DNA of 51,266 nt from Noviherbaspirillum malthae (GTDB lineage Bacteria > Pseudomonadota > Gammaproteobacteria > Burkholderiales > Burkholderiaceae_D), in assembly GCF_015352985.1 (NCBI RefSeq), contig NZ_JACYXF010000043.1, forward strand, positions 1 through 51,266, read 5' to 3'. The notes below the pieces were generated by a model, which was not told the DNA's origin, did no database searches, and saw only the letters and a list, made by a program, of their open reading frames with translations. Within the stretch, counting starts at the first letter, position 1. Each line of letters begins with the position of its first letter. Positions 8,794-17,927 of the stretch are shown piece after piece. The position numbers and the translations under genes are program-made.

Positions 8794-9807
8794 ATGAAGG
8801 CAATCGGAATTCCTGCCGACCTCTACAGCCACGGTGCCGATTCACTGGTCGACCTCGACCTCGCGTGTCCGGTAGCCGGCGCACGAGATCTCCTGGTCCG
8901 AATCGAGGCGGTGTCGGTCAATCCGATCGACATAAAAATGCGCAGCGCACGGCCGCATCGCGACGGCCAGCCGCGCATTCTCGGTTGGGACGCTGCTGGT
9001 ACCGTGGTAGATGTCGGGCCTCAAACAACGCTGTTCGCTCCGGGCGACCGTGTCTTTTATGCAGGCAGCATCGTGCGCCCCGGCTGCAACGCGGAATTGC
9101 ACCTGGTGGACGAGCGTCTGGCTGGCGCCATGCCGACTTCAATGAGTTTTGCGGAAGCCGCAGCTCTCCCGGTCGCGTCACTGGCCGGATGGGAAGCCTT
9201 ATTCGAACGCATGCATATTTCGGACGATGGCAGCGACGCCGGAAAATCCCTGCTGGTCATCGGTGGCGCAGGCGGGGTTGGATCGGTGGCAATTCAGCTG
9301 GCGAAGACAGTTGGACAACTCCATGTCATTGCGACTGCATCCCGGCTGCAATCGCAGGCTTGGTGCAGGCATCTCGGCGCCGATCTTGTCGTCGACCATC
9401 GTGGTGATCTTGCGGCACAGCTGCATGCGAGCGAAATAAGAGCGGTTGACTTCATTCTTTGCCTGTCAGACACGGACCGGTATTTTTCGACCATGGCTAC
9501 GCTGATCAAGCCTCACGGGCATATCTGCTGTCTGGTGGAAAGCATGTCGCCGCTGCCCATGAATGAACTGCGAGGGAAGAGCGTTTCCTTCAGCTGGGAA
9601 GGCATGTTCACCCGTTCACTCCACGCGACACCAGACATGATTGAACAGCACCGCATATTGAACCGTGTCGCAGAATTGGTAGATGCGGGTCGGTTGCGCA
9701 GCATCGTGAAAGAATGTTTTGCAGGTGTCAACGCGACTAACCTTCGGCAGGCCCATGCACTGGTCGAAGCAGGGAATACCATCGGCAAGGTCGTGCTGGA
9801 GACATAG
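8794..9807 (+). CDS. MDR-superfamily NAD(P)H oxidoreductase (quinone-reductase/zinc-ADH-like)
   Basis: This 337-residue medium-chain dehydrogenase/reductase has the N-terminal GroES-like catalytic domain (VSVNPIDIKMRSARP, ILGWDAAGTVVDVG, FAPGDRVFYAGS) and a Rossmann domain with LLVIGGAGGVGSVAIQLAKTVG. The cysteines of a structural zinc lobe are not seen, so it belongs with the zinc-independent quinone-reductase/enone-reductase side. The C-terminus has the usual AHALVEAGNTIGKVVLET. Its reaction in cluster A could be reduction of an activated double bond, but the substrate is unknown. The gap to the Bug gene is 13 bp. The ATG has only a weak Shine-Dalgarno, so coupling to the upstream gene is likely. 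Confidence 0.85.
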   Translation: MKAIGIPADLYSHGADSLVDLDLACPVAGARDLLVRIEAVSVNPIDIKMRSARPHRDGQPRILGWDAAGTVVDVGPQTTLFAPGDRVFYAGSIVRPGCNAELHLVDERLAGAMPTSMSFAEAAALPVASLAGWEALFERMHISDDGSDAGKSLLVIGGAGGVGSVAIQLAKTVGQLHVIATASRLQSQAWCRHLGADLVVDHRGDLAAQLHASEIRAVDFILCLSDTDRYFSTMATLIKPHGHICCLVESMSPLPMNELRGKSVSFSWEGMFTRSLHATPDMIEQHRILNRVAELVDAGRLRSIVKECFAGVNATNLRQAHALVEAGNTIGKVVLET

Positions 9808-9869
9808 CTACCTGCCAAAGACAATGTGGGCCCGATCTCGGCCAAAATCAGCCTTATTAAGGAGAACTG

Positions 9870-11030
9870 ATGCTTCCTTTGAACGGCATTCGTGTACTCG
9901 ATCTGAGCACTGTCGTGTTCGGTCCGTATGCCAGCCAAGTTCTAGCGGACTACGGTGCGGACGTCATCAAGATCGAAGCGCCGGAAGGCGATTCTACCCG
10001 CAAGACCGGACCGACAACCGAGGCCGGCATGAGTGCTATCTTCCTTGGCGTGAATCGAGGAAAACGAAGCATCGTACTGGATCTGAAAACGCCGGCGGCA
10101 CGAGACGCACTGCTTAAACTAGTCGATACAGCGGATGTGCTGATGCATAGCATTCGCCCGCAAAAACTTGCCGCGATCGGGCTGGACCTCGAGACTCTCC
10201 GTCAGCGCAACCCGCGCCTTGTCTATGTCGGCCTGCTCGGCTTTTCCGAGGGCGGTCCCTACGGCGGCATGCCGGCGTACGACGACATTATCCAAGGGCT
10301 TTCCGGCTGCGCCGCGCTGATGGAAATGCAAACCGGAACGCCTCAGTATTTCCCGACCATCGCCGGCGACAAAACCTGCGCGCTGGTCGCCGCGCATGCG
10401 ATCCTCGCCGCACTGTTCAAGCGCGAACGTACGGGTACAGGCTCCTACGTTGAAGTACCGATGCTGGAATCCATGGTGGCTTTCAATCTGGTCGAGCATT
10501 TCTATGGCCAGCATTTCGAACCACCGCTCGCTAAGGCAGGCTACCCACGCGTATTAAACCAATGGCGGCGTCCTTATCGAACGACCGATGGATATATTTG
10601 CGCAATGCCATATACCGACGTGCACTGGAAGCGGTTCTTCCTGGAGTCCGGTAGATCTGAACTTGTGGGCGATGAGCGTTTCACCAACATTGCTGCCCGC
10701 ACTACCCATATCGTGGACCTGTACGAGATAGCGGCGGATGTCATCGCCGGCAGAAGTACGAAGGAATGGCTGGCGACCTTCAACAGGCTTGAAATACCCG
10801 CATCCCCCATGCGGCGGCTGGATGAGTTGCAACAGGACGAGCATTTGAGAGAGACAGGCTTTTTCGAAACCTTGAGCGATCCCCAAATGGGGAAACTTGC
10901 TTTTCCCGGTGTTCCTGTGAAATTCGACCATGAGCGACCGCCGGTCCGAATGGCGCCGCGGCTGGGCGAACATACCGAGCAGATCATGACGGAACTTGGC
11001 ATCGCCAAGCCACACATTGCTGACGACTGA
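9870..11030 (+). CDS. CaiB/BaiF-family CoA transferase, second copy
   Basis: This is a second class III CoA transferase of 386 residues. It starts with LNGIRVLDLSTVVFGPYASQVLADYGADVIKIEAPEGDSTRKTG and has the NRGKRSIVLDLKTP segment. In the loop MPAYDDIIQGLSGCAALM an Asp at residue 138 or 139 is the expected nucleophile. The C-terminal ring-closing portion is present (KEWLATFNRLEIPASPMRRLDEL, LGEHTEQIMTELGI). AAGGAGAA lies upstream of the ATG. It differs clearly from the first copy at 4310-5533, so the two probably act on different acids or on opposite ends of one pathway. It is followed after 9 bp by the MaoC-type gene. Confidence 0.9.
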   Translation: MLPLNGIRVLDLSTVVFGPYASQVLADYGADVIKIEAPEGDSTRKTGPTTEAGMSAIFLGVNRGKRSIVLDLKTPAARDALLKLVDTADVLMHSIRPQKLAAIGLDLETLRQRNPRLVYVGLLGFSEGGPYGGMPAYDDIIQGLSGCAALMEMQTGTPQYFPTIAGDKTCALVAAHAILAALFKRERTGTGSYVEVPMLESMVAFNLVEHFYGQHFEPPLAKAGYPRVLNQWRRPYRTTDGYICAMPYTDVHWKRFFLESGRSELVGDERFTNIAARTTHIVDLYEIAADVIAGRSTKEWLATFNRLEIPASPMRRLDELQQDEHLRETGFFETLSDPQMGKLAFPGVPVKFDHERPPVRMAPRLGEHTEQIMTELGIAKPHIADD

Positions 11031-11039
11031 AAGGATGAC

Positions 11040-11516
11040 ATGAGTGACACAAAACCAATGCAGCAACTTGGACAAGGCTACTACTGGCAAGATCTGGAAT
11101 TGGGCCAGCGGTTCAAGACATTCCGCCGTGCTGTGACTGAAGCCGATCTGGTCGGCTTCATCGGTGTCACCGGCATGCTGGAAGTCATGTTCATCGACAG
11201 CGAACCTCTTCCAGGGGGCATTGCCGGCCGGCCAGTGCCTGCCGCGCTCACATACACGCTGATCGAAGGCTTGCTCCTCCAAACCATGATCCAGGGAACC
11301 GGCCTTGCAATGCTTGAGCTGACGCAGAAGATCCATGCTCCCGTTCTGGTGGGCGACCGTATTTACGCCGTAGTTGAGATCGACAATATTCGTCCGACCT
11401 CGAAAGGGGGCAGGGCAATCGTCGACTCCACCATCACGGTCCATAATCAGCGGGAAGAACTAGTCATGACTTATACCGCGCGGCGAATGCTGGCAGGACG
11501 CGGCCACGTGGCATGA
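11040..11516 (+). CDS. MaoC-like hot-dog-fold dehydratase
   Basis: This 158-residue protein has the MaoC-dehydratase/hot-dog fold pattern: GQGYYWQDLELGQRFKTFRRAVTEADLVGFIGVTG, then VPAALTYTLIEGLLLQTMIQGTGLAMLELTQKIHAPVLVGDRIYAVVEI and a terminal VMTYTARRMLAGRG. Relatives act as (R)-specific enoyl-CoA hydratases or hydroxyacyl-CoA dehydratases such as mesaconyl-CoA hydratase. The usual FxxxSGDxNP motif is altered here to DLVGFIGVTGMLEVMFID, so the catalytic Asp/His pair could not be confirmed by eye. The ATG has AAAGGA upstream. It sits behind the second CoA transferase, which suggests hydration of that enzyme's product (inference). Confidence 0.8.
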   Translation: MSDTKPMQQLGQGYYWQDLELGQRFKTFRRAVTEADLVGFIGVTGMLEVMFIDSEPLPGGIAGRPVPAALTYTLIEGLLLQTMIQGTGLAMLELTQKIHAPVLVGDRIYAVVEIDNIRPTSKGGRAIVDSTITVHNQREELVMTYTARRMLAGRGHVA

Positions 11517-11613
11517 GGAACAGGCCCGAAACGATAACCTAAGCGCTGCCACGGCGCACCAAAGTAACACTCCGCATTTGCGGGCGACGCATGCCAATCC
11601 AAGGAGAGACAAC

Positions 11614-12618
11614 ATGAAATTACCCAGCTTCGGCCAATTTCGGTCACGCTTGATGCAAACATTCGCCGTGACGGCCCTCGGCGTTACTGTGCTCGCAGTG
11701 CCTGCAGCACAGGCGCAGTCGGCTTACCCCAGCAAGCCGATCACGATGGTCATACCGTTTCCACCCGGCGGGCCGACGGATCTCGTTGCGCGTGTTCTCG
11801 CCCAGAAGATGGGAGAGCAGATGGGACAGCAAATCATCGTCGACAACCGGGGCGGCGCGAACGGTAATATCGGTTCAGCGCTGGTGGCAAAGGCGCCGGC
11901 CGATGGCTACACCGTGTTGTACAACACGTCGTCCATCGTTCTGAGCCCCGCGCTCTACAAAAGCCTGTCCTATGATGTGCAGCGCGATCTGGCCCCGGTC
12001 GCCCTCACGGCAACGGTACCTCTCGCGCTCGTGGTGAACCCGTCGCTTCCGGTCAATACCATGAAGGAGTTCATTGACTACGCCAAGGCCAATCCCGGCA
12101 AGCTGTCCTATGGCTCTGCCGGCAGCGGCAACATTACCCATCTCGGCGCGTTCCAGTTCCTGCAAGCTAACGGTATTGAGGCAGTGCATGTTCCATACAA
12201 GGGAAGCGCGCCGGCGGATGCCGATCTTGTTGGCGGGCAGATTCAATTCATGACCGACACGATCAATTCGGTCGCAAGCTTTGTGCGCGACAAGCGCATG
12301 CGCCTGCTGGCGGTGACCACACCAAAGCGCATTGCCATATTTCCGGATGTGCCGACGGTTGCGGAATCCGGCATGCCAGGCTTTGAAGTCAGTGCCTGGC
12401 AAGGGCTTATGGTTCCGGCTAAGACGCCTGAGCCCATCATCAAGCGGCTCAACAGCGAGTTGATGAAGGCGCTTCAAAGCCCCGATGTACAAAAGAAGCT
12501 GGGCGCCCAGGGGGCGATAGCAATTGGCTCGACGCCGGACGAATATAGTGCATATTTAAAAGCGGAGTTGGCTCGCTGGTCCAAGATTGTCAAGCAAACT
12601 GGTGTGTCGCTCGACTAG
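11614..12618 (+). CDS. Bug/TctC-family periplasmic solute-binding protein; stop codon formed at an IS junction
   Basis: This 334-residue Bug receptor is translated from 11614, where AAGGAGAGA gives a good ribosome site; an in-frame ATG further upstream (11578) lacks one. The signal peptide is TFAVTALGVTVLAVPAAQAQ. Family landmarks are YPSKPITMVIPFPPGGPTDLVARVLAQ, VDNRGGANGNIGSALVAKAPADGYT, LSYGSAGSGNITHLGAFQF and VHVPYKGSAPADADLV. The TAG stop (12616-12618) is made of the TA target duplication plus the first base of the IS630 element inserted here. The other side of the element also reads TA followed by G, so the original stop was TAG and the protein is unchanged. It is the last gene of cluster A. 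Confidence 0.9.
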   Translation: MKLPSFGQFRSRLMQTFAVTALGVTVLAVPAAQAQSAYPSKPITMVIPFPPGGPTDLVARVLAQKMGEQMGQQIIVDNRGGANGNIGSALVAKAPADGYTVLYNTSSIVLSPALYKSLSYDVQRDLAPVALTATVPLALVVNPSLPVNTMKEFIDYAKANPGKLSYGSAGSGNITHLGAFQFLQANGIEAVHVPYKGSAPADADLVGGQIQFMTDTINSVASFVRDKRMRLLAVTTPKRIAIFPDVPTVAESGMPGFEVSAWQGLMVPAKTPEPIIKRLNSELMKALQSPDVQKKLGAQGAIAIGSTPDEYSAYLKAELARWSKIVKQTGVSLD

Positions 12619-14032
12619 TGGGTCATTTGGCAACAAAAACAGGATACGACGGTCGAACGTTAAGATCACTGTAGGAGGCCACTATGAGTCGCATCCGGCA
12701 ACATCCACTACGCTCACTAACTGATAGGGAGCGGCAGGCTTTGGAGCAATTGGTTCATGCGCGTAGTCAACGCGCTGATGTGGTGACATGGGCCCGAGAG
12801 TTGTTGGCGGTTGCCGAGGCCAAGACCTATGTTGAGGCGGCCACGCTAGTCGGACGGCGTTCCGACGAAGCGGTCAGCAAGTTGGTAGCACGCTTCAATC
12901 AGGATGGATTAGCTGCGCTTGAACCCCATGGTAAGGGCGGCCCCAAACCGACTTATGACGCCGCTGCGCGCGAACGGATTCTGGCTGAGGCCAGACGCAC
13001 ACCCGATCCTCAACAAGATGGCACGGCAACATGGTCGTTGATGACACTGCGTAACGCCCTGCGCCGTGCTCCCGATGGGCTACCCCATGTCAGCACTTAT
13101 ACCATCGCTCAGGTATTGCATGCGGCAGGCTTTCGCTGGGTGGCGGCGCGCAGTTGGTGTGACACCGGTAAAGCGGTACGCGTACGTTGTAGCGGTACTG
13201 TGACGGTCTGCGATCCCGATGCAGAAGCTAAAAAAAAATCTCATTGAGCGGGCCTATTGTGAAGGAGCCGGATTGGGCCTGGCGGTCTGGGCAGAAGATG
13301 AGGCCGGTCCGTACTCAACACGTCCCTATGCTGGGCAAAGCTGGGCTGAGCAAGGCCGGCCCAAACAGCAGCCACATGAGTACGTACGCAACGGTACGGC
13401 CAAGCTATTGACCTTGTTCTGTCCAGGCAGTGGCGAGGTACGCGCATGCGGCGTCACCCACGCCACCAATGCGGTGCTTCATCCGTGGCTGCAGCAAGAA
13501 CTGGCCGCAATTCTGGAGGGCTTGCCTCAGCCTTCTCCGATTACAGATGCGAACGTGACCCACGCTGTGTGGGAGTCGTGGCAACAAGGATTGGAGATCC
13601 GCATTACGTTGCCACCGGTACTTCCGGCATTACGCCTGCTTCTGATTTGGGACAACCTGCGAGGACACTGGACACCTGACTTGATCGGATGGTTGTTCTC
13701 TCATGGAGTGATGCCGTTATTTACACCGTTGAGTGGATCATGGCTAAATATGGCGGAGTCAGTGCAACGCATTATTGTTAGACGTGCGCTGGCCGGGCAG
13801 TATCCGCAAACGCCGGAGCAAATCATTGCGTTGCTCGAAGCGACGGTCAATGGATGGAATCGGGCGCCCACGCCATTTCATTGGGGTGGCAAACGGCATG
13901 CGCGCCGGATGCGCTATCGTCAACGGCAACATGCCCTGGGTGGATCGGGGGCCTTTACTCGGCATCCTATACGACGCCGGGCCCAGCAAGTTGCAACAAT
14001 ACTTAAGCCAAGCTAGTTGCCAAATGACCCAC
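12618..14032 (+). mobile_element. IS630-family insertion sequence, complete ends
   Basis: This 1415-bp element is bounded by perfect 17-bp terminal inverted repeats, GTGGGTCATTTGGCAAC at 12618-12634 and its reverse complement at 14016-14032. It is flanked by the TA dinucleotide on both sides (12616-12617 and 14033-14034), as expected for the IS630/Tc1 superfamily. It carries one transposase gene read through a frame change. The target TA was the first two bases of the TAG stop codon of the Bug gene at 11614-12618. Confidence 0.92.
12684..14016 (+). CDS. IS630-family transposase, frameshift at an A9 run
   Basis: This DDE transposase is split over two frames. The first part (12684-13247) carries tandem helix-turn-helix motifs (YVEAATLVGRRSDEAVSKLVARFNQDGLAALEPHGKGGPKPTYD) and the linker. 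The second continues as AKKNLIERAYCEGAGLGLAVWAEDEAGPYSTRPYAGQ, carrying the first Asp block, then LLIWDNLRGHW and GSWLNMAESVQRIIVRRAL with the later acidic residues. The frames meet at nine A (13230-13238). Eight A would give the consensus AKKNLIE, so the gene is either a one-base insertion mutant or uses slippage on the A run, as known for several IS transposases. The terminal TAG overlaps the first base of the right inverted repeat. Confidence 0.85.
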
Positions 14033-14034
14033 TA

Positions 14035-14145
14035 GAGATCAACCTCCACTTGAAGCAGTTGCCATCGTCTGTTTAAGAAATAATACCAAGCCCACGGTTA
14101 AGCGAACCGCGTGTGGCGGTGGAGGTCTGAAGAAGACACGGTTCT
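14035..14145. other. Intergenic segment between IS630 element and IS630-like relic
   Basis: This 111-bp stretch begins with the original downstream flank of the Bug gene and leads into the transposase relic at 14161. It holds short direct and inverted motifs around AGCGAACCGCG but no convincing gene, and no terminator with a T tail was seen. Confidence 0.4.
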
Positions 14146-14160
14146 GTGCTGGAGGCGGCC

Positions 14161-14703
14161 ATGTTGACGCCAGAAGCGTTGCAGCGACTGCAACAGAACA
14201 ACTTCGACTTGCTTGCTAGGGAAGAACCGAACGGGCGACGACGGCTGCGCTATATCGCCCTGGCGCATTTGAAGGAAGGCAAGAGCTATACCGAGGTGGC
14301 CGCCGCTCTGCGTACCACCCGTCATACCGTCGCACGTTGGGAGAGATGGTTCGAACGTGATGGCCTCAAGGGCTTGGGTAGCAAGCCCCGCTACTGGTGT
14401 AATCAGCGATTGCCACGGCAACAGGAAGAGGCGTTTCGGTTGGCCATCGAGCAGCTGCAGCAGGAACGTGCTGGTGGGCGTATCCGCGGCGAAGACATCC
14501 GCCAATTGCTGGCGCAGCAGTTTGACGTGGCCTACTCCCTCAACGGTGTATATGAACTTCTCAAGCGCCTGGGGACTGTGTGGATTTCGGCACGCTCAAG
14601 AAGCCCGTACGCCGATCCAGTCCGACAAGCGGATTTCGAAAAAATGTATGGTCCGTCCCTATTTGCAAGGCCCATTTTCTCTGACGTGAACAGTTTGCCT
14701 TAA
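14161..14703 (+). pseudogene. IS630-like transposase, 3'-truncated relic
   Basis: This is the N-terminal portion of a second, unrelated IS630-type transposase. It starts MLTPEALQRLQQNNFDLLA, followed by helix-turn-helix text (RYIALAHLKEGKSYTEVAAALRTTRHTVARWERWFERDGLKGL) and a second HTH linker (GRIRGEDIRQLLAQQFDVAYSLNGVYELLKRLG). Homology stops near 14640 after VRQADFEK. The remaining codons to 14703 read into unrelated DNA, so the whole DDE catalytic domain is missing. The frame itself is intact up to the break, pointing to deletion or replacement of the 3' half and not to gradual decay. It is not expected to be functional. Confidence 0.75.
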
Positions 14704-14885
14704 TGTATCCGTATATGGACTCCCGCTTTTGTGCAAGAGGTACTCAGAATGTGGTGCTGGTCGTAGTTGCATCCGTATATTCGGCTTCTGATTGATGCAG
14801 CAGTCACCGCATCGAGCCAACATGGAAATCCGTGCACTTTCTCCTTTTCGGCCTTAAGGCTTCATACCGCAGCCTACGGATACAT
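14703..14885. repeat. Short segment bounded by an 11-bp inverted repeat
   Basis: ATGTATCCGTA at 14703-14713 is repeated in inverted form as TACGGATACAT at 14875-14885. The enclosed 160 bp have no coding sign. It may be a small non-autonomous element or the remains of IS ends. No clear target duplication was found. The rest of the stretch to 14945 shows nothing assignable. Confidence 0.35.
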
Positions 14886-14945
14886 CAGGATCTGAAAGCG
14901 CCGGTCTGACCGGTACACCATGTTCCTTTCTTCTTGCGCAACTAA

Positions 14946-16160
14946 CACTACTCTGCCATGTTACTCACGCCGATGTAAGTGTATGGTGGCGCTGCATTGG
15001 GGACACTGGATGCAAATTACGGGGCGAAGCGCGGCGATAAGGGCGCGGCGTACCGCCGGCAATGATGGCTGGGGTGGCGGACCCGGTGCATTGGTTGCCG
15101 GTTTTCCCCCGTTTGTAAGGCACTGGCCAGGCGTCGGTGCTGCAGAAAGCCAAACGCAATCATCGTCAGTAACGCATGATGGTGCAGCCCGAGCCAGGAT
15201 CTGCCTTCGTAATGGTCCAGGCCAAGTTCATCCTTGAGTTGCTGATGCGCCTGCTCGCATGCCCAGCGGGCCTTAATCGCACGTACCAGCGTCCTACGCG
15301 GCGTGTCAGGCGGGTGGTTGGTGAAGTAATATTTGCGCTCGCCGCTGCAACGCGCTTCGCACACCAGCCATGCGACTTGGCCAGGAAGATGCTGCCAATG
15401 TGAAGCCAGCACACCGTCTGCAACGCACACCCGCACCGCAGCGAAGTGCGCACTGAGCATGCCCTTAGTGCCACAGCGCCACGAACAGCGCCGCAGGGCC
15501 TTGGGACCCAACATTTCAATCATCTGCACAACCGACACGCTCGGTACAGAGGGTTTTGCATACTTGGCGGGGCGTCCCAGCGGAGGATTCGCCGGCATAT
15601 TCAGCGTCACATCTGCTGGATAGACCTTTTGTGTCGGCTGCACAGCTACTGCCCATCGTAGACCTCGCTGCGTAAGCCCGGCACGAAAGCCTGCCGAACT
15701 GCCATAGCCCGCGTCGGCCAGCACCATGCCAAAGCGCACGCCGTCCGTCAGCGCGGCATCGATCTGCGCCAGCGCGATATCTCCCTTGGTTTCGAACGTG
15801 ATTGACTCGGGCACCTTGGCTGCTGCACGACGTGCTTCGTCCTGTGCCCAATCCTCAGGCAGGTACAGCCGCAGGGCGATCGGCACTGGCACCTCCTTGC
15901 GCGCCAAGGTAAGCGAGACGAGCACTTGGCAGTTAGCCTGCTTGCCCAGCACGCCGCAGTGCTGACGCTTGACGCCGACCGAGTGCTTGCCCTGCTTGGG
16001 CAGCGCCGTGTCGTCCACGATCAGCGCGGCGTCCTTGCTGCCCACCAAGGTGTCAGCCGTCTTGCGCAATACCTGTTCCAGCGGAGCAGTGGACCAGGTC
16101 GATGTCGACACGAAATGGTGGAGTTGCTGCGTCTGCCCGGGACACACCCGCTGGGCCTGA
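14946..16160 (-). mobile_element. IS701-like insertion sequence, copy 1, 5'-truncated
   Basis: From 14946 the sequence matches the segment starting at 50174 with a constant offset of 35228, as far as the window allows (14946-16038 against 50174-51266). The six-frame translations agree throughout, so the two copies appear identical or nearly so. Here the transposase lacks its N-terminus: IS701-type homology ends near 16160, where an IS3 element begins. The missing 5' part was not found on the far side of the IS3 element (after 18873), so an additional deletion or recombination took place. Confidence 0.85.
15017..16160 (-). pseudogene. IS701-like transposase, N-terminally truncated
   Basis: This is a DDE transposase of the IS701 type, read leftward and ending at TAA 15017-15019. 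Present are QLHHFVSTSTWSTAPLEQVL, the first catalytic block ALIVDDTALPKQGKHSVGV, ANCQVLVSLTLARKEVPVPIALRLYLP, the second block MVLADAGYGSSAGFR, and the C-terminal RAIKARWACEQAHQQLKDELGLDHYEGRSWLGLHHHALL. The reading frame continues upstream into IS3 sequence (to 16225), which gives a false N-terminus. Some 50 residues of the expected start are missing. The catalytic blocks are intact, but without the normal start and promoter it is probably silent, though a second copy lies at the right edge of the window. Confidence 0.85.
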
Positions 16161-16475
16161 GGTGTCCTGTCACTAATGGACACTCGTGTTTCAGGCGGCT
16201 TGCATATACCTGAAGGCATCTGCAAACACTGCCGGTGCTACATAGCCAAGGCGAGAATGACGCCGCTGGCGGTTGTAAAAGATCTCGATGTACTCACGAA
16301 TGGCTGCCTTGGCATGGGCTCGAGTCGGATAGCGCTGATGGTGCGTCAATTCATTTTTCAGGCTGCCCCAGAAGCTCTCCATGGGGGCATTGTCATGGCA
16401 GTTTCCTTTGCGTGACATAGACGCACGCATGCCGAACTGGCGTAACAACTGGCGATAGGCATGCGCACAATATTG

Positions 16476-17927
16476 GGCGGATTCAACCGGTCGTCGCAAC
16501 ATTAGATTGTTGAACAGATTTTAGGTACTTGTCCAGTGCTTCGGCCGGTGTCTTCCAGCCAAGCGTTTTCCTGGGCCTGGAATTCAGTGTGTTAGCCACG
16601 GCCTGGATCTCTCGATCGCTCCAACGAGACAGGTCTGTACCCTTTGGGAAGTATTGCCGCAGGAGGCCGTTCGTATTCTCGTTCGTGCCGCGCTGCCATG
16701 GACTGTGCGGGTCGGCGAAGAATACCTTCACCTCGGACTCGACCGTAAAGCGGGCGTGATCAGAGAGTTCTTTGCCACGATCCCAGGTCAATGACTGCCA
16801 CAACCGGGCAGGCATCTCAGTCACGGTCTTTTTGAGCGCGTTGGCCATCGTGATAGCTCCGTAGCCAGCCAGCGCAGGACCATTCTTTGTCCTGGGAATG
16901 AGCCCGTAGCCTTCCTCGCGAGGCAGGTGAACAAGCATAGTGAATCGGCTTGACCGCTCAACCAGCGTTCCAATCGCGGACCTGTTCAGGCCGATGATCA
17001 GGTCACCCTCCCAATGCCCCGGCACAGCGCGATCCTGCGCTTCTGCAGGCCGGTTAGAGATCATCACATCCTCGCTAACATGTGCCCAGGCCTTAGCTTG
17101 TGCCCTGGCCCTGGGCACGCGCAACGCCCGTCCGGTGCGCAGACAGCTAACCAGCTCACGCTTGAGAGCCCCTCGGCCCTGGATGTAGAGAGCCTGATAG
17201 ATGGCTTCGTGAGAAATGCGCATGGATTCGTCACCCGGGAAGTCGGTCTGCAGTCGGTTGGAAATCTGTTCGGGCGACCAACCATTGACCCATTTGCGGT
17301 CACCGCGATGTGGCTTGTTTCTTCCTATGAACGGCGCTTGCACAGGTCCAGAAACGTTACGGCCCTTAGCGTCCCGAACCTTGCCCTCCAGCCGGTCTTG
17401 CACGTAGTGGCGCAACCGTGGATTAGTCGTCAGTTTGGATGGCTTGGGTCTTTTGGCAACCAGCTCCGCCTTCCACTGCGCAACCGAAGCGCGATACTCA
17501 AGTCGGCCGCCACGAGTTGCAGCGTTACGTGTTAGTTCCCGCGAAACCGTTGATGGGCTGCGTCCGATACGGCGCGCAATCTCTCGTACCCCGACGCCCT
17601 GGCACGAAAGTAGTCCAATCTCTTCTCGCTCCACAAACGACAGGTACCTCCCGGATATCGGGCTCAACATGGAAAGTGGCATGCCTCCATTATGCCGGAA
17701 CCAGCGAGTCCCCACTACCTGTGACACGCCAACCGCCTCTGCAGCCTTCTCACTTGTAATGCCTGTCGCGATTTGCTCCCAGAATCGCCGCTCGGTTTCC
17801 CGCCGATGCGACGGTGCACCCGGCGAGCGCATCGCTCCTCGCCCCGTCAACTTCTGCATCCACCCCGCTGGTCGTCCCATAAACACCTCATCGATTAAAG
17901 GTGTTGCGACGACCGGTTGAATCCGCC
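16476..17927 (-). mobile_element. IS30-family insertion sequence, complete
   Basis: This 1452-bp element has perfect 26-bp terminal inverted repeats beginning GGCGGATTCAACCGGTCG. On the + strand the flanking target duplication is TTG at 16473-16475 and 17928-17930, which is within the range for IS30. It is inserted within orfB of the IS3 element. It carries a single intact transposase gene whose TGA stop lies in the inner part of the left terminal repeat. Confidence 0.92.
16483..17880 (-). CDS. IS30-family transposase
   Basis: This is an intact transposase of 465 residues starting at 17880 (MGRPAGWMQKLTGRGAMRSPG). The frame is open further upstream only because it reads out through the inverted repeat. 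It has two DNA-binding regions, an N-terminal HTH (EQIATGITSEKAAEAVGVSQVVGTRWF) and the IS30-type HTH (LSFVEREEIGLLSCQGVGVREIARRIGRSPSTVSRELTRN). The catalytic DDE core is visible in GHWEGDLIIGLN, SLTWDRGKELSDHARF and SPWQRGTNENTNGLLRQYFPKG. The C-terminus ends LNSRPRKTLGWKTPAEALDKYL. All key acidic residues are present, so this copy could be active. It is the youngest event in the nested IS stack. Confidence 0.92.
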   Translation of the reverse strand: MGRPAGWMQKLTGRGAMRSPGAPSHRRETERRFWEQIATGITSEKAAEAVGVSQVVGTRWFRHNGGMPLSMLSPISGRYLSFVEREEIGLLSCQGVGVREIARRIGRSPSTVSRELTRNAATRGGRLEYRASVAQWKAELVAKRPKPSKLTTNPRLRHYVQDRLEGKVRDAKGRNVSGPVQAPFIGRNKPHRGDRKWVNGWSPEQISNRLQTDFPGDESMRISHEAIYQALYIQGRGALKRELVSCLRTGRALRVPRARAQAKAWAHVSEDVMISNRPAEAQDRAVPGHWEGDLIIGLNRSAIGTLVERSSRFTMLVHLPREEGYGLIPRTKNGPALAGYGAITMANALKKTVTEMPARLWQSLTWDRGKELSDHARFTVESEVKVFFADPHSPWQRGTNENTNGLLRQYFPKGTDLSRWSDREIQAVANTLNSRPRKTLGWKTPAEALDKYLKSVQQSNVATTG

